The notes: generated from the sequence alone by a model not told the origin. Positions 42,402 to 51,710 are shown, counted from the first letter of the stretch. The stretch is DNA of 64,000 bases from Hungatella sp. (GCA_009712635.1 WASS01000015.1:124001-188000), one strand, 5' to 3'. Numbers and translations are program-made.

Positions 42402-42971
42402 TTATGCCGCGCTCTTCCTGCCAAAACCGTACAATATCCAACGCTTAATCCTTGCAGTAGTTTCCACCAGACCACATAATTTATCTGCATAAATTATTAC
42501 CATTCCGCCTTTGGTTTTGGGCGGAACCGGTGTAAGCGGCCACATATGCCGCAGGATCATATCCTTCTCATTCTCCGTTAAATCGAAATGCTTCACTGCA
42601 TTCTTTAAAGCAGCCCTTGGATGAGTAAAACCATGGAAACGTTCCCCGGTTTCTCTGGCGTGAGTATGCCAGTCATATAGAAAGAAATCATGAAGCAGAC
42701 CTGCTCTGGCTGCTTCTTTATATTCCCAACCTAATTTTCTGCATATGCAATAGCTTAAATAGGACACCTTAATGCAATGAGCTTTGCAGGTAGTATCTCC
42801 ATGCTGCATATAGTGATCCATGGACTGGAATACCTTGTGGTCTAAAATATCCTTCACACAGGCAAGGTATTCCAAATCCATATTATAATCTTCTCGCTCC
42901 ACCCAGGAGGCATCTTCTGCCCACTTGATCGCTTCCTGCTCTTCCTCTGGGGTTAAATACAAGTTTTTCAT
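42402..42971 (-). CDS. HD-domain phosphohydrolase
   Basis: A 189-aa metal-dependent phosphohydrolase. AHCIKVSYLSYCICRKLGW supplies the first His, ARAGLLHDFFLYDWHTH the HD pair, and MILRHMWPLTPVPP a further His. It resembles uncharacterised clostridial HD proteins, not HD-GYP. It lies 13 bp upstream of the PAP2-like gene, so they are co-transcribed. Substrate unknown. Confidence 0.85.
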   Translation of the reverse strand: MKNLYLTPEEEQEAIKWAEDASWVEREDYNMDLEYLACVKDILDHKVFQSMDHYMQHGDTTCKAHCIKVSYLSYCICRKLGWEYKEAARAGLLHDFFLYDWHTHARETGERFHGFTHPRAALKNAVKHFDLTENEKDMILRHMWPLTPVPPKTKGGMVIIYADKLCGLVETTARIKRWILYGFGRKSAA

Positions 42972-43010
42972 GGTTATTCTGTCGCTTCCTTCTTCATAGT
43001 GTGGACCGGC

Positions 43011-44456
43011 TTAGCAGCCAGTCAGCCAGTCATACAATTCCTGATACTTCATGGCTGAAGTTTTCCAGGAATAATCCTTTGACATAGCCCGGTCGATAAT
43101 TTTGTTCCACTCACGTCTCTTATCATAGTAAATGCGCTGTGCATAGCGGACGGCACCAAGCATCTCATGAGCATTATAGTTGGCAAAGGAAAATCCCGTT
43201 CCCTTACTCTCATACTCATTATAGGGTTCTACCGTATCTTTTAAACCTCCGGTTTCCCTAACAACAGGTACAGTGCCGTATCTGAGTGCCATCAGCTGGC
43301 TTAAACCACAGGGTTCAAACAAGGACGGCATCAGGAATGCATCACAGGCAGCATAAATCTTATGAGACATTGCCTCCGAATAATAAATATTGGCAGAAAC
43401 CTTATCCGGATACTTCCATGCATAATGGCGGAACATATTTTCATACCGCTCTTCTCCGGTACCAAGAATAACCAGCTGGATATTGTCCTGACATAACTCA
43501 TCCATGACACACTGGACTAAATCAAGTCCCTTCTGGTCAGTCAGTCTGGAAACGATTCCAATCATAAACTTACTTTCATCCTGCGCCAAAGAAAGTTCCT
43601 TTTGAAGCGCAGCTTTATTTTTTTCTTTCTCCTTGCGGAAATTACGCAGATTATAGTTCTCTACAATATACGAATCCGTCTCAGGATCAAACTCGTCATA
43701 ATCAATTCCGTTTACAATTCCTCTTAAACTGCCTTCTCTGGCCCGCATCAGACCGTCAAGACCTTCCCCGTAGAAAGGCATCTTTATCTCCTGAGCATAG
43801 GTCTCGCTGACTGTTGTAATGGCATCTGCATAGACTATGCCACCCTTTAATAAATTCCCATCCTTGTAGGCTTCCAGTTTATCGGGTGTAAAATAATAAT
43901 CAGGCAGACAGGTCAGTGCCTGTATGGTCTTTACATCCCACACACCCTGGAATTTTAAATTGTGAATGGTAATTACCGACTTCATGTTCCGGAAGAAATC
44001 TCCTTCACGAAAACGGTCCTTTAACAGTACAGGTATTAAACCGGTCTGCCAGTCATGGCAATGAACCACATCCGGCTGAAATCCGATTACCGGAAGAGAA
44101 GATAAGGCGGCTCTTGAAAAAAAGCAGAACTTTTCTAAATCCTGATACCAGTCACCGTATGGCTTTGGTCCCTGGTAATAGCCTTCATTATCAATGAAAT
44201 AGAAGGTGATTCCGTCCCAGACACACTGAAGAATCCCAACATATCTGCTTTGTCCCAGATAATCCATATAGAAATGATCCACATAAGTCATCTTGTTTCT
44301 CAATTCTTCTTTGATGCAGAGATATTTGGGAATCATAACCCGTACATCATAATACTCCTGATCAAAGCACTTGGGAAGGGATCCCACTACATCTGCAAGA
44401 CCACCCGTTTTAACAAAAGGTACTGCCTCCGATGCAACGAACAAAATCTTCTTCAT
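43011..44456 (-). CDS. glgA: Glycogen synthase (ADP-glucose, GT5)
   Basis: A 481-aa glucosyltransferase elongating glycogen from ADP-glucose. KTGGLADVVGSLPK near residue 15 binds the nucleotide sugar; GIVSRLTDQKGLDLV and FEPCGLSQLMALRYGT carry the GT-B active-site Arg, Lys and Glu. GGGAGG precedes ATG 44456; the 12 extra residues of the longer frame are unlike the family. No glgBCDP lies in the window; spore-formers often store glycogen before sporulation, which agrees with its position next to spo0A. Confidence 0.94.
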   Translation of the reverse strand: MKKILFVASEAVPFVKTGGLADVVGSLPKCFDQEYYDVRVMIPKYLCIKEELRNKMTYVDHFYMDYLGQSRYVGILQCVWDGITFYFIDNEGYYQGPKPYGDWYQDLEKFCFFSRAALSSLPVIGFQPDVVHCHDWQTGLIPVLLKDRFREGDFFRNMKSVITIHNLKFQGVWDVKTIQALTCLPDYYFTPDKLEAYKDGNLLKGGIVYADAITTVSETYAQEIKMPFYGEGLDGLMRAREGSLRGIVNGIDYDEFDPETDSYIVENYNLRNFRKEKEKNKAALQKELSLAQDESKFMIGIVSRLTDQKGLDLVQCVMDELCQDNIQLVILGTGEERYENMFRHYAWKYPDKVSANIYYSEAMSHKIYAACDAFLMPSLFEPCGLSQLMALRYGTVPVVRETGGLKDTVEPYNEYESKGTGFSFANYNAHEMLGAVRYAQRIYYDKRREWNKIIDRAMSKDYSWKTSAMKYQELYDWLTGC

Positions 44457-44554
44457 CCAAAAACCTCCCTTATCCTTATCCCTTCCGGGCATTGTCTGTT
44501 ATGCTATAGTATACTGCATTTTCAGAAAATAAGGAAGTATCTTTCCCTTAAGTT

Positions 44555-45361
44555 TTATGAAAGTTTTTTGTAATCAAGCCTTATTTTATCAGCAATGAGT
44601 GCAATAAACTCGGAATTGGTTGGTTTTCCTTTTCCTGTACTCACGGTATATCCAAACAGCTCGTTGATGGTATCCATCTTTCCACGGCTCCAGGCCACTT
44701 CAATGGCATGGCGGATGGCACGCTCCACACGGCTGGGTGTCGTCTGATGTTTCTTTGCAATGGATGGATAAAGGATCTTTGTCACAGAGGTAAGCATCTC
44801 CTGATCCTGTACCGATATCACAATGGCATCCCTTAAATACTGATAGCCCTTAATATGTGCCGGAATTCCGATCTCATGAAGCATCTGTGTTACATCATTT
44901 TCTAAATTCTGCTCCATGTATTCTGTCTTATTGACATAAGGTTTCACCTTTTTCATACCCTGAAGACTGGGCGCTTTCGTCTTTCTCTGCCCTACTCTTC
45001 GCACCTTATCGACGATAACTTCCTTGTTGAACGGCTTCATTATGTAATAATTCGCCCCCATTCGGAAAGCATCTTCGGTAATATTCTCACTTCCTGCGGC
45101 GGTTACCATAATAAATGAGGGAATCTTTGTCACAGCACCGTTTCCTCTTACCCGCTCCATTACTGTAATTCCGTCCATTCTCGGCATAATCACATCCAAT
45201 AAGACAACATCCGAATTTGTTTTGAGGATCATGTTATAAGCGTCTTCGCCGTTATCCGCTCTTCCCACTACATGAAAATCCTCCTCTCCTTCCAGTATAT
45301 CATTCAGCAGATTTAAGGTCTGCAGGTTATCATCTGCAATAGCGATACTGATTTCTGACAT
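44555..45361 (-). CDS. spo0A: Sporulation master regulator Spo0A
   Basis: A 268-aa response regulator. The receiver (1-125) has the acidic pocket Asp10-Asp11 and phospho-acceptor Asp56 in [11 protein letters not shown]. After a linker, the Spo0A-C effector domain (about 150-268) has [18 protein letters not shown] and [26 protein letters not shown], which bind 0A boxes (TGTCGAA). AGGAGGAG leads to ATG 45361. When phosphorylated it starts sporulation. The usual neighbour spoIVB is here separated by the plus-strand OPT-PqqD pair. Confidence 0.97.
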   Translation of the reverse strand: MSEISIAIADDNLQTLNLLNDILEGEEDFHVVGRADNGEDAYNMILKTNSDVVLLDVIMPRMDGITVMERVRGNGAVTKIPSFIMVTAAGSENITEDAFRMGANYYIMKPFNKEVIVDKVRRVGQRKTKAPSLQGMKKVKPYVNKTEYMEQNLENDVTQMLHEIGIPAHIKGYQYLRDAIVISVQDQEMLTSVTKILYPSIAKKHQTTPSRVERAIRHAIEVAWSRGKMDTINELFGYTVSTGKGKPTNSEFIALIADKIRLDYKKLS

Positions 45362-45413
45362 ATTGATACTCTCCTCCTGATTCTTCAAAATAAATGAAAA
45401 CTAGTGTATAGCC

Positions 45414-45443
45414 ATTATAATCTTGCCCTAGCTTATGCCGCAA
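45414..45443 (-). promoter_or_regulatory. Vegetative promoter candidate of spo0A
   Basis: On the minus strand TTGCGG (45438-45443), 18-bp spacer, TATAAT (45414-45419). Confidence 0.55.
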
Positions 45444-45461
45444 CGTGATTCTATCGCATTA

Positions 45462-45525
45462 TTCGACAGGAAAAACGTTTATTTTATCGAATATGGGATT
45501 CTGTCCAAACTGTCCCACTGTCGAA
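45462..45525. promoter_or_regulatory. 0A-box cluster upstream of spo0A
   Basis: TTCGACA (45462-45468) and TGTCGAA (45519-45525) are exact 0A boxes in opposite orientation; TATCGAA (45486-45492) is one base off. This is the expected pattern for Spo0A autoregulation. Confidence 0.65.
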
Positions 45526-45701
45526 TGAAGAAAAGGTCTTGCCCGGTCTGAATCCACGTTTCCCCCTTTTTTTTACCGGTGTTGAAAATTGAAACTACTT
45601 GTCGTCAAAAAAACATCAAAAAACAATGCTGCTATCTCTTATACTACCACATAAAAAATAGGATGAAAAGCTTTTCACAGAGATTGGGTCTATTTTTTAT
45701 C

Positions 45702-45752
45702 AATAATAATTTAAGCATTATGCTGATAAAATTATTATTTTATTTTTTTTTA
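45702..45752 (+). terminator. AT-rich hairpin with T tract, no gene before it
   Basis: AATAATAATTT (45702-45712) and AAATTATTATT (45729-45739) are exact complements, with an inner AGCAT/ATGCT stem and a long T-rich tract after it. It looks like a terminator, but no plus-strand gene precedes it. The rest of 45526-45775 is AT-rich without a supported gene. Confidence 0.4.
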
Positions 45753-45775
45753 TTATCGAAAAAGCACAATAACAC

Positions 45776-45804
45776 TTGCCCCTTCCTGAATAAATGGATA
45801 TAAT
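45776..45804 (+). promoter_or_regulatory. Promoter of the OPT-PqqD operon
   Basis: TTGCCC (45776-45781), 17-bp spacer, TATAAT (45799-45804), followed by AGGGGG before the ATG. Confidence 0.65.
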
Positions 45805-45838
45805 TGGTACTGTATAAAAATTTTAGGGGGAAATACAA

Positions 45839-47749
45839 ATGAAAGAACAAAATGATTTCAAGCCGTACATACCGGCTGAAAAGGTCACACCGGAATTTAC
45901 TGTTACCTCTATTGTTCTGGGTATCATTCTGGCTGTTGTCTTCGGTGCTGCAAATGCCTATCTGGGTCTCCGCGTTGGTATGACCATCTCCGCATCGATT
46001 CCTGCCGCAGTCATCTCCATGGGTGTGATCAGGGTCATGATGAAGAAAAACTCCATATTGGAAAGCAACATCGTTCAGACGGTGGGTTCTGCAGGAGAAT
46101 CTCTGGCTGCAGGTGCTATCTTTACACTGCCAGCTCTTTTTTTATGGGCTGCAGAAGGAAAAATGGACGAACCTGGTATTCTGGAAATTACACTGATCTC
46201 TCTCATTGGAGGGATTCTGGGTGTCCTTTTCATGGTTCCGCTTAGAAATGCACTCATTGTAAAAGAACATGGAATTCTTCCCTATCCGGAAGGAACCGCA
46301 TGTGCAGAGGTACTTTTAGCCGGCGAAGAAGGTGGTGCCAATGCTTCTACGGTATTTGCCGGAATGGGCTTTGCCGCTGTTTTTAAATTTATCATTGATG
46401 GGGTCAAACTGGTGCCGGGGGAAGTTTCCTTCCGTGTGAAGGGCTATGCCGGTGAGATTGGTACACAGATTTACCCTGCCGTCATGAGCGTGGGATATAT
46501 CTGCGGACCCAGGATATCTTCCTATATGTTTGCAGGGGGTATTATCAGCTGGCTGGTATTTATCCCGGCAATTGTTCTTTTTGGAGCCGATCTAACCCTG
46601 TATCCCGGTACTGTTCCCATTGGGGAGCTGTTTGCTGCCAAAGGAGCCGGCGGCATCTGGGGAACCTACATCCGTTACATTGGTGCAGGAACACTTGCAG
46701 CAGGCGGTATTATCAGCCTGGTGAAATCTCTTCCGTTAATTATTCGTACATTCCGCGATGCCATTAAGGGACTGGGACAAAACAATACGGGCAGCGGACT
46801 GAGAACCGAGCAGGATATAAGCTTTCAGGTAATCTTGGGAGGTATCGTACTTCTCACCATTCTCGTCTGGCTGATTCCAGTCATACCTGTGACTTTGGTA
46901 GGTGCCATTATTGTTGTAATCTTCGGATTTTTCTTTGCTACCGTATCTTCCAGAATGGTAGGTCTGGTGGGAAGCAGCAATAACCCTGTTTCTGGTATGG
47001 CCATTGCAACACTTCTGATTGCAACCATCACCTTAAAAGCAACCGGTGACAACGGAATACATGGAATGAAAGGGGCAATCGCCATTGGCTCCATCATCTG
47101 TATTGTTGCAGCCATCGCCGGCGATACGTCACAGGATTTAAAAACAGGTTATCTCCTTGGAGCGACTCCGAAAAAACAGCAGATCGGTGAGCTGATTGGA
47201 GTAGTTGCCGCTGCTTTTGCCATCGGCGGCGTCTTATATCTGCTAAATGCAGCGTGGGGCTTTGGCTCCGAACAGCTGGGTGCACCCCAGGCAATGCTGA
47301 TGAAGATGATTATTGAAGGAGTTATGGAAAATAATCTTCCCTGGCCGCTGGTATTTATGGGAGTCTTTTTAGCTGCAGCTGTTGAGATTGTTGGAATTCC
47401 GGTTCTTCCTTTTGCAATCGGTGTGTATCTCCCTGTTCAGCTAAATGCATGCATTATGGTAGGCGGTCTGGTACGCTTATATTTTGACAGAATAAAAAAA
47501 GAAGACAAAAAAGAAAAAGATCAGTTAATCAGCGACGGAATGCTTTACTGCTCCGGAATGATTGCAGGCGAAGGCCTTGTGGGGATCCTGCTGGCACTTT
47601 TAGCGGTATTTGGTTTGGACAAGACTCTGGATTTATCCTCAAAATTAAATCTTCCTTCTTCTGTTTTGGATCTTGGCAGCCTTATTTTATTCGGACTTGT
47701 GGTCTTAAGCCTGCTTAAATCTACAGTCTGGAAGAAAGTGAAAAAATGA
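45839..47749 (+). CDS. OPT-family oligopeptide transporter
   Basis: A 636-aa membrane protein with about 14-16 helices. TSIVLGIILAVVFGAANAYLGLRVGMTISASIPAAVISMG is the OPT opening, and PYPEGTACAEVLLAGEEG is the conserved bacterial-OPT loop. VGSSNNPVSGMAIATLLI and AAIAGDTSQDLKTGYLLGATPKKQQ are further hallmarks. Relatives import oligopeptides or metal chelates using the proton gradient. The last codon overlaps the start of the PqqD-like gene, so the pair is coupled. It interrupts the otherwise minus-strand sporulation cluster. Confidence 0.93.
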   Translation: MKEQNDFKPYIPAEKVTPEFTVTSIVLGIILAVVFGAANAYLGLRVGMTISASIPAAVISMGVIRVMMKKNSILESNIVQTVGSAGESLAAGAIFTLPALFLWAAEGKMDEPGILEITLISLIGGILGVLFMVPLRNALIVKEHGILPYPEGTACAEVLLAGEEGGANASTVFAGMGFAAVFKFIIDGVKLVPGEVSFRVKGYAGEIGTQIYPAVMSVGYICGPRISSYMFAGGIISWLVFIPAIVLFGADLTLYPGTVPIGELFAAKGAGGIWGTYIRYIGAGTLAAGGIISLVKSLPLIIRTFRDAIKGLGQNNTGSGLRTEQDISFQVILGGIVLLTILVWLIPVIPVTLVGAIIVVIFGFFFATVSSRMVGLVGSSNNPVSGMAIATLLIATITLKATGDNGIHGMKGAIAIGSIICIVAAIAGDTSQDLKTGYLLGATPKKQQIGELIGVVAAAFAIGGVLYLLNAAWGFGSEQLGAPQAMLMKMIIEGVMENNLPWPLVFMGVFLAAAVEIVGIPVLPFAIGVYLPVQLNACIMVGGLVRLYFDRIKKEDKKEKDQLISDGMLYCSGMIAGEGLVGILLALLAVFGLDKTLDLSSKLNLPSSVLDLGSLILFGLVVLSLLKSTVWKKVKK

Positions 47750-48096
47750 AACAGAACAGTGAAAAAAGCAATAACTATCTGGATAAGATCCCCATTCGGA
47801 CTGAACATATAGTCTGGTCTGTAGAAGAAAGCGGTCTGGTGACTCTGGACGTGGAAAACAAAGGCATCTTTCACCAATTTGCCCAGAGATTTTTTCATAA
47901 ACCCAAGGTCAGCCACATTCATCTGGATCCAATGGGAAGCTTTGTATGGTGTCTCATCGATGGCAGCCGGGATATCCTTAGCCTATCTGCCTTAGTAAAG
48001 GAGCAGTTCGGAGAGGAAGCATCCCCACTATACGAACGTCTATCCAGGTACTTCCATATCCTGAACAGTTATGGATTTATTACCTTTAAAGAATAA
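47746..48096 (+). CDS. PqqD-like (RiPP recognition element fold) protein
   Basis: A 116-aa soluble protein. The C-terminal 80 residues match PqqD: a beta strand start (VTLDVENKGIFHQFAQRFF), KVSHIHLDPMGSFVWCLIDGSRDILSLSALVKEQFGEEASPLYERLSRYFHILNSYGFI in the family's order DxxxxxVWxxIDG-helix-winged turn. PqqD domains bind precursor peptides of ribosomal natural products. Here no radical SAM maturase or precursor gene lies next to it; the only partner is the OPT transporter, overlapping by four bases (ATGA). A peptide-binding accessory role is an inference. Confidence 0.85.
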   Translation: MKQNSEKSNNYLDKIPIRTEHIVWSVEESGLVTLDVENKGIFHQFAQRFFHKPKVSHIHLDPMGSFVWCLIDGSRDILSLSALVKEQFGEEASPLYERLSRYFHILNSYGFITFKE

Positions 48097-48106
48097 ACAG
48101 GAAAAG

Positions 48107-48150
48107 AAAAGGACGGCACCGTAAGACTCTTACGATTCTGTCCTTTTATT
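48107..48150. terminator. Bidirectional terminator
   Basis: AAAAGGAC / GTCCTTTT outer arms and CGTAA/TTACG inner arms, then TTATTT. It separates the PqqD-like and spoIVB genes, which converge. Confidence 0.7.
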
Positions 48151-48165
48151 TCCTGGCAAATATTG

Positions 48166-49440
48166 TTAATGATTGATCATATTCTCGATAAAGATACCGT
48201 AGCCTCTTGTTGAGTCCTGTATAAAAACATGGGTAACAGCTCCTATCAGCTTTCCATCCTGTAGGATAGGACTACCGGACATACCCTGTACAATTCCCCC
48301 GGTCAATGCCAGAAGATCGGGGTCCGTGACTTTAATTACCATTCCCTTGCTTTTATGAGTGGTGGAGTAATCAACCCGCTGGATTTCTATTTCGTAATCA
48401 CGCACTTTTCCAGAAACATCACTTCGTATATAGGCTTTTCCCTTCTTCACATCCTGCCGATAACCGATGGGTACGGCATCCTGTGAAATTCCCTGCTTAA
48501 AACGGTCATTTACTGTACCGAAAATACCTTCTTCTGTATTTTCTTTAATTGTTCCCAAGTTGGATCCCGGACCATAATAGATGATTCCGCTCATGACACC
48601 TGGTTTCCCAAAGGTTCCTTTTTCGATTCCCAGAATTGCTGTTTCATAGAGAGAACCATCTGTGATCTGGACTACATTCCCGGTATCACTGTCACTGATT
48701 CCATGGCCCAGTGCACCAAACTGTCCGTTCATATCTACATAGGTCATTGTTCCTATTCCCTGAGTGTCATCACGAACCCAGACTCCCAGCTTATAGGATC
48801 CGTCCTCTGTTTCTATGGGATTCATCTTAATATCAATGTTGTCATCGCCTCTTCTGACCTTTAAAACAGCTTCCGATGCGCCTATTTTATTCAGCTCATT
48901 CATCAGTGTTTCCTTGTCACTAAGCGGGATGCCATTGATTGATTCCAGATAATCCCCTGATTGTAAAACTCCAAATGCAGGCTCTACAACCATTCCATCT
49001 TTTTTCGTTACGTCTCCTGTACCGATTACCATGACTCCATTTGATTTTAAATAGATTCCAACTGGAGTACCGCAAGGAACAGCGTATTTGGTATCAACTA
49101 CATTTACCTGAATATCTTTTAACTGTATCCAGCCGAACAGCTTTAATCCCAGCTTATAGCTTCCCAGATTCTTGGAATACACGGAAAACGGCTGATTCAC
49201 CTGTAAGTGAATTTGATCAGAAGGAATATTGGAACCGTTGTTCAGTACCACTTCCTCGCTGTCGGAATGCAGCGTCACATCAAAAGGCATGGAGAAATGA
49301 AACTGTTCTTCTTCTGCTGCAACGATGTTCAATTTGTCCGGAATGACCCGTTTCATATAGAACCAGGTAAATCCGATACAAAAGATCAGGCTGATCCAGA
49401 ACGCCCTTACAATTAGTTTATGAAATTTCTTTTTTGCCAT
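48166..49440 (-). CDS. spoIVB: SpoIVB serine peptidase
   Basis: A 424-aa forespore-secreted protease that triggers sigma-K activation across the membranes. An N-terminal anchor (about residues 10-30) is followed by a PDZ domain (about 110-205; GVLQSGDYLESINGIPLSDKETL) and the S55 peptidase domain with His246 in ALGHGISDSD and Ser390 in GMSGSPIL. AAGGAGG precedes the ATG. It follows recN as in most spore-formers. Confidence 0.95.
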   Translation of the reverse strand: MAKKKFHKLIVRAFWISLIFCIGFTWFYMKRVIPDKLNIVAAEEEQFHFSMPFDVTLHSDSEEVVLNNGSNIPSDQIHLQVNQPFSVYSKNLGSYKLGLKLFGWIQLKDIQVNVVDTKYAVPCGTPVGIYLKSNGVMVIGTGDVTKKDGMVVEPAFGVLQSGDYLESINGIPLSDKETLMNELNKIGASEAVLKVRRGDDNIDIKMNPIETEDGSYKLGVWVRDDTQGIGTMTYVDMNGQFGALGHGISDSDTGNVVQITDGSLYETAILGIEKGTFGKPGVMSGIIYYGPGSNLGTIKENTEEGIFGTVNDRFKQGISQDAVPIGYRQDVKKGKAYIRSDVSGKVRDYEIEIQRVDYSTTHKSKGMVIKVTDPDLLALTGGIVQGMSGSPILQDGKLIGAVTHVFIQDSTRGYGIFIENMINH

Positions 49441-49491
49441 CTCACATACCTCCTTAGAAGAATAAAGGAGACAATTTTTTGACTCCTCTCA

Positions 49492-49520
49492 TAGTATGTG
49501 AGAATTCGTTAAAAACACTC
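49492..49520 (-). promoter_or_regulatory. Sigma-G-like promoter of spoIVB
   Basis: On the minus strand CATACTA (49492-49498) matches the sigma-G -10 element; GAGTG (49516-49520), 17 bp upstream, is one base off the GHATR -35. spoIVB is known to be sigma-G dependent. Confidence 0.5.
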
Positions 49521-49565
49521 TGTCATATTTTAGTTGAATTCATTTAATTCTGGTCTTTGGACCAG

Positions 49566-51236
49566 TTATGACTTTTTTAACTTTTTTTCGGCCGCAAGAC
49601 GCTTCATCTCTCGGGCATTTATTTTTACTGCATCTGTAATCTCTGCTCCGCCAAGCAGCCTTGCAAGTTCTTCCACAATTTCCTCATCCTGCAGTGCCTG
49701 GATTCCTGTGGTGGTTTTTCCAGCCTCTGCCGATTTTTTAATTTCAAAATGAGCATCTGCCATGGCTGCAATCTGAGGCAGATGGGTAATACAGATTACC
49801 TGATGATTGGCTGCTATATAAGAAAGCTTTTCTGAAACCTTCTGAGCAGTTCTTCCGCTGATGCCGGTATCAATTTCATCAAAAATCAGGGTTGGAATAT
49901 CGTCAGAATCAGCCAGAACTGTTTTGATTGCCAGCATGATTCTTGACATCTCACCGCCGGAAGCCACGGATTTCAAAGGCTTTAAGGCCTCCCCGGGATT
50001 GGCGGAAATCATAAATTCCGCTTCATCAAAACCGTTTGCCGTATAGTGATCCAGTCTGCTAAATTCCATATCAAAATTAACATCAATAAAATTTAAATCA
50101 TGTAGGCCTTCTTTGATTTTTTCCGTCAGTTCTTTTGCAGTTTCTTTCCTCATACAGGATAATTGTCCACATAAACCTTCTAATTTATCCTCAGTCAGAT
50201 GAATCTCTTTTTCTGTCTGCTGTTTTAAACGGTCATAATCTTCCAGTTCACCCAGCCTGATTCTCTTTTCTTCCAGATTTTTGAAAATGACGTCAACACC
50301 TTTTCCATACTTTGCTTCCAGATTATGAATTAAGTCAAGACGCTCTTCCATTTTCTGGTAATCCTCTTCATCAAAAGACAAGTCCTCCAGATAAGAGGTG
50401 ATTTCATGATTAATGTCGCTTAAAATGGAGTCCACATCAAAAAGCTGGTCTCTGATGGTAAGCAGGCGTTCATCATAGACAGCCGCTGATTCCACCTCTT
50501 TTAAAGCCCGCCCTGTGGCATCGGAATTGACTGCATCATAAGCCACAGAAAGACTTTCCATAATTTTTTTCCCATGAAGAAACAGACGGTACTTTGAGGA
50601 TAGCTCTTCCTCTTCTCCCTCTCTTAACCCGGCATTCTCAATCTCTTCTATCTCATAGCGGATAAAATCCATCTCCCGCAGTCTGGTATCCTCATCAAGC
50701 TGAAATGAAGCAAGCCGTTCCTTTAACCGGACATATTCTTTGTAGGTCTTAGCAATATTCATTTTTAGCTCGTGGGACTTTTTCTCCTGGTAACGGTCCA
50801 GGATCTCCAGATGTACTGATTTGTAGAGTAAAGACTGATGTTCATGCTGTCCATGAATATCGATGAGAAGACCGGTGATATCCCGCAGTTTCCCTGCAGT
50901 TACCGTTTCATCATTAATTTTGCTGAGACTTTTAGACGGCATGATTTTTTTAGAAATAATAACAATGCCGTCCTGGTCGGGAAATACATCCATTTCTTTT
51001 AACAGATGGATCTTTCTTTCATCGCTGACGGTAAAGATCAGCTCTATGTAGGCGTATTCTGCCCCGTTTCTGATCATATCCTTTGGCACCTTGCCTCCTA
51101 AGGCAATGGTTACCGAGCCGATTATAATGGATTTTCCGGCACCTGTTTCACCGGTTAAGACATTCAGGCCCTCTTTAAACTCCACATCGGCTTTTTCAAT
51201 TAATGCTAAGTTCTTTACGTGTAATTCTGAAAGCAT
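49566..51236 (-). CDS. recN: DNA repair protein RecN
   Basis: A 556-aa SMC-like ATPase for double-strand-break repair. Walker A is GETGAGKSI near residue 30, a long central coiled coil follows, and the C-terminal ABC half has SGGEMSRIMLAIK (signature) and TLIFDEIDTGISGRTAQ (Walker B). HLPQIAAMADAHF is a typical RecN motif. It starts 12 bp after argR stops; the argR-recN pair is conserved in Firmicutes. Confidence 0.95.
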   Translation of the reverse strand: MLSELHVKNLALIEKADVEFKEGLNVLTGETGAGKSIIIGSVTIALGGKVPKDMIRNGAEYAYIELIFTVSDERKIHLLKEMDVFPDQDGIVIISKKIMPSKSLSKINDETVTAGKLRDITGLLIDIHGQHEHQSLLYKSVHLEILDRYQEKKSHELKMNIAKTYKEYVRLKERLASFQLDEDTRLREMDFIRYEIEEIENAGLREGEEEELSSKYRLFLHGKKIMESLSVAYDAVNSDATGRALKEVESAAVYDERLLTIRDQLFDVDSILSDINHEITSYLEDLSFDEEDYQKMEERLDLIHNLEAKYGKGVDVIFKNLEEKRIRLGELEDYDRLKQQTEKEIHLTEDKLEGLCGQLSCMRKETAKELTEKIKEGLHDLNFIDVNFDMEFSRLDHYTANGFDEAEFMISANPGEALKPLKSVASGGEMSRIMLAIKTVLADSDDIPTLIFDEIDTGISGRTAQKVSEKLSYIAANHQVICITHLPQIAAMADAHFEIKKSAEAGKTTTGIQALQDEEIVEELARLLGGAEITDAVKINAREMKRLAAEKKLKKS

Positions 51237-51248
51237 GGCTTGCCTCCT

Positions 51249-51698
51249 TTATCCCGTAATGAGTTTTTTCAGTTTATCCATCATGAGTATGGTGTCATCT
51301 ACAGTCCTGATGGCACACATGATGGTATCGTCTCCTGCGATACAGCCTACCATTTCGCTGAAATGAAGGGCATCTAACGCTGCTGCCACTGCCATGGCCA
51401 TTCCGGATACAGTCTTAATTACAAGTATATTCTGTGCCATATCCATGGATAAATAACCATCTCTTAAAATCCGGATGTATTTATCGCTGAATGATCCCTG
51501 ATTCTGAAGTACCATATAACGCTGTTTCCCTGATTCTGACTGCACCTTTGTCAGCTTTAACTCCCTGATATCTCTGGATACAGTCGCCTGTGTTACTGCA
51601 AAACCAGCCTGATTTAAATAATCCGCCAGTTCTTCCTGGGTTTCAATTTCATACTTCCCAATCAGTTCTACTATTTTGCTATGTCTTTCCAGTTTCAT
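51249..51698 (-). CDS. argR: Arginine repressor ArgR/AhrC
   Basis: A 149-aa hexameric regulator. The winged-helix N-terminus (RHSKIVELIGKYEIETQEELADYLNQAGF with VTQATVSRDIRELKLTKV) binds ARG boxes. The C-terminal oligomerisation and arginine-binding half has GMAMAVAAALDALHFSEMVGCIAGDDTIM. Arginine genes are not in the window, so targets lie elsewhere. Confidence 0.95.
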   Translation of the reverse strand: MKLERHSKIVELIGKYEIETQEELADYLNQAGFAVTQATVSRDIRELKLTKVQSESGKQRYMVLQNQGSFSDKYIRILRDGYLSMDMAQNILVIKTVSGMAMAVAAALDALHFSEMVGCIAGDDTIMCAIRTVDDTILMMDKLKKLITG

Positions 51699-51710
51699 CG
51701 TGTCACCTCC

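Noticed and set aside
45839-48096. OPT-PqqD pair as a complete ribosomal-peptide biosynthesis cluster
   Set aside because: No radical SAM maturase, protease or short precursor gene with a ribosome site was found within the flanks.
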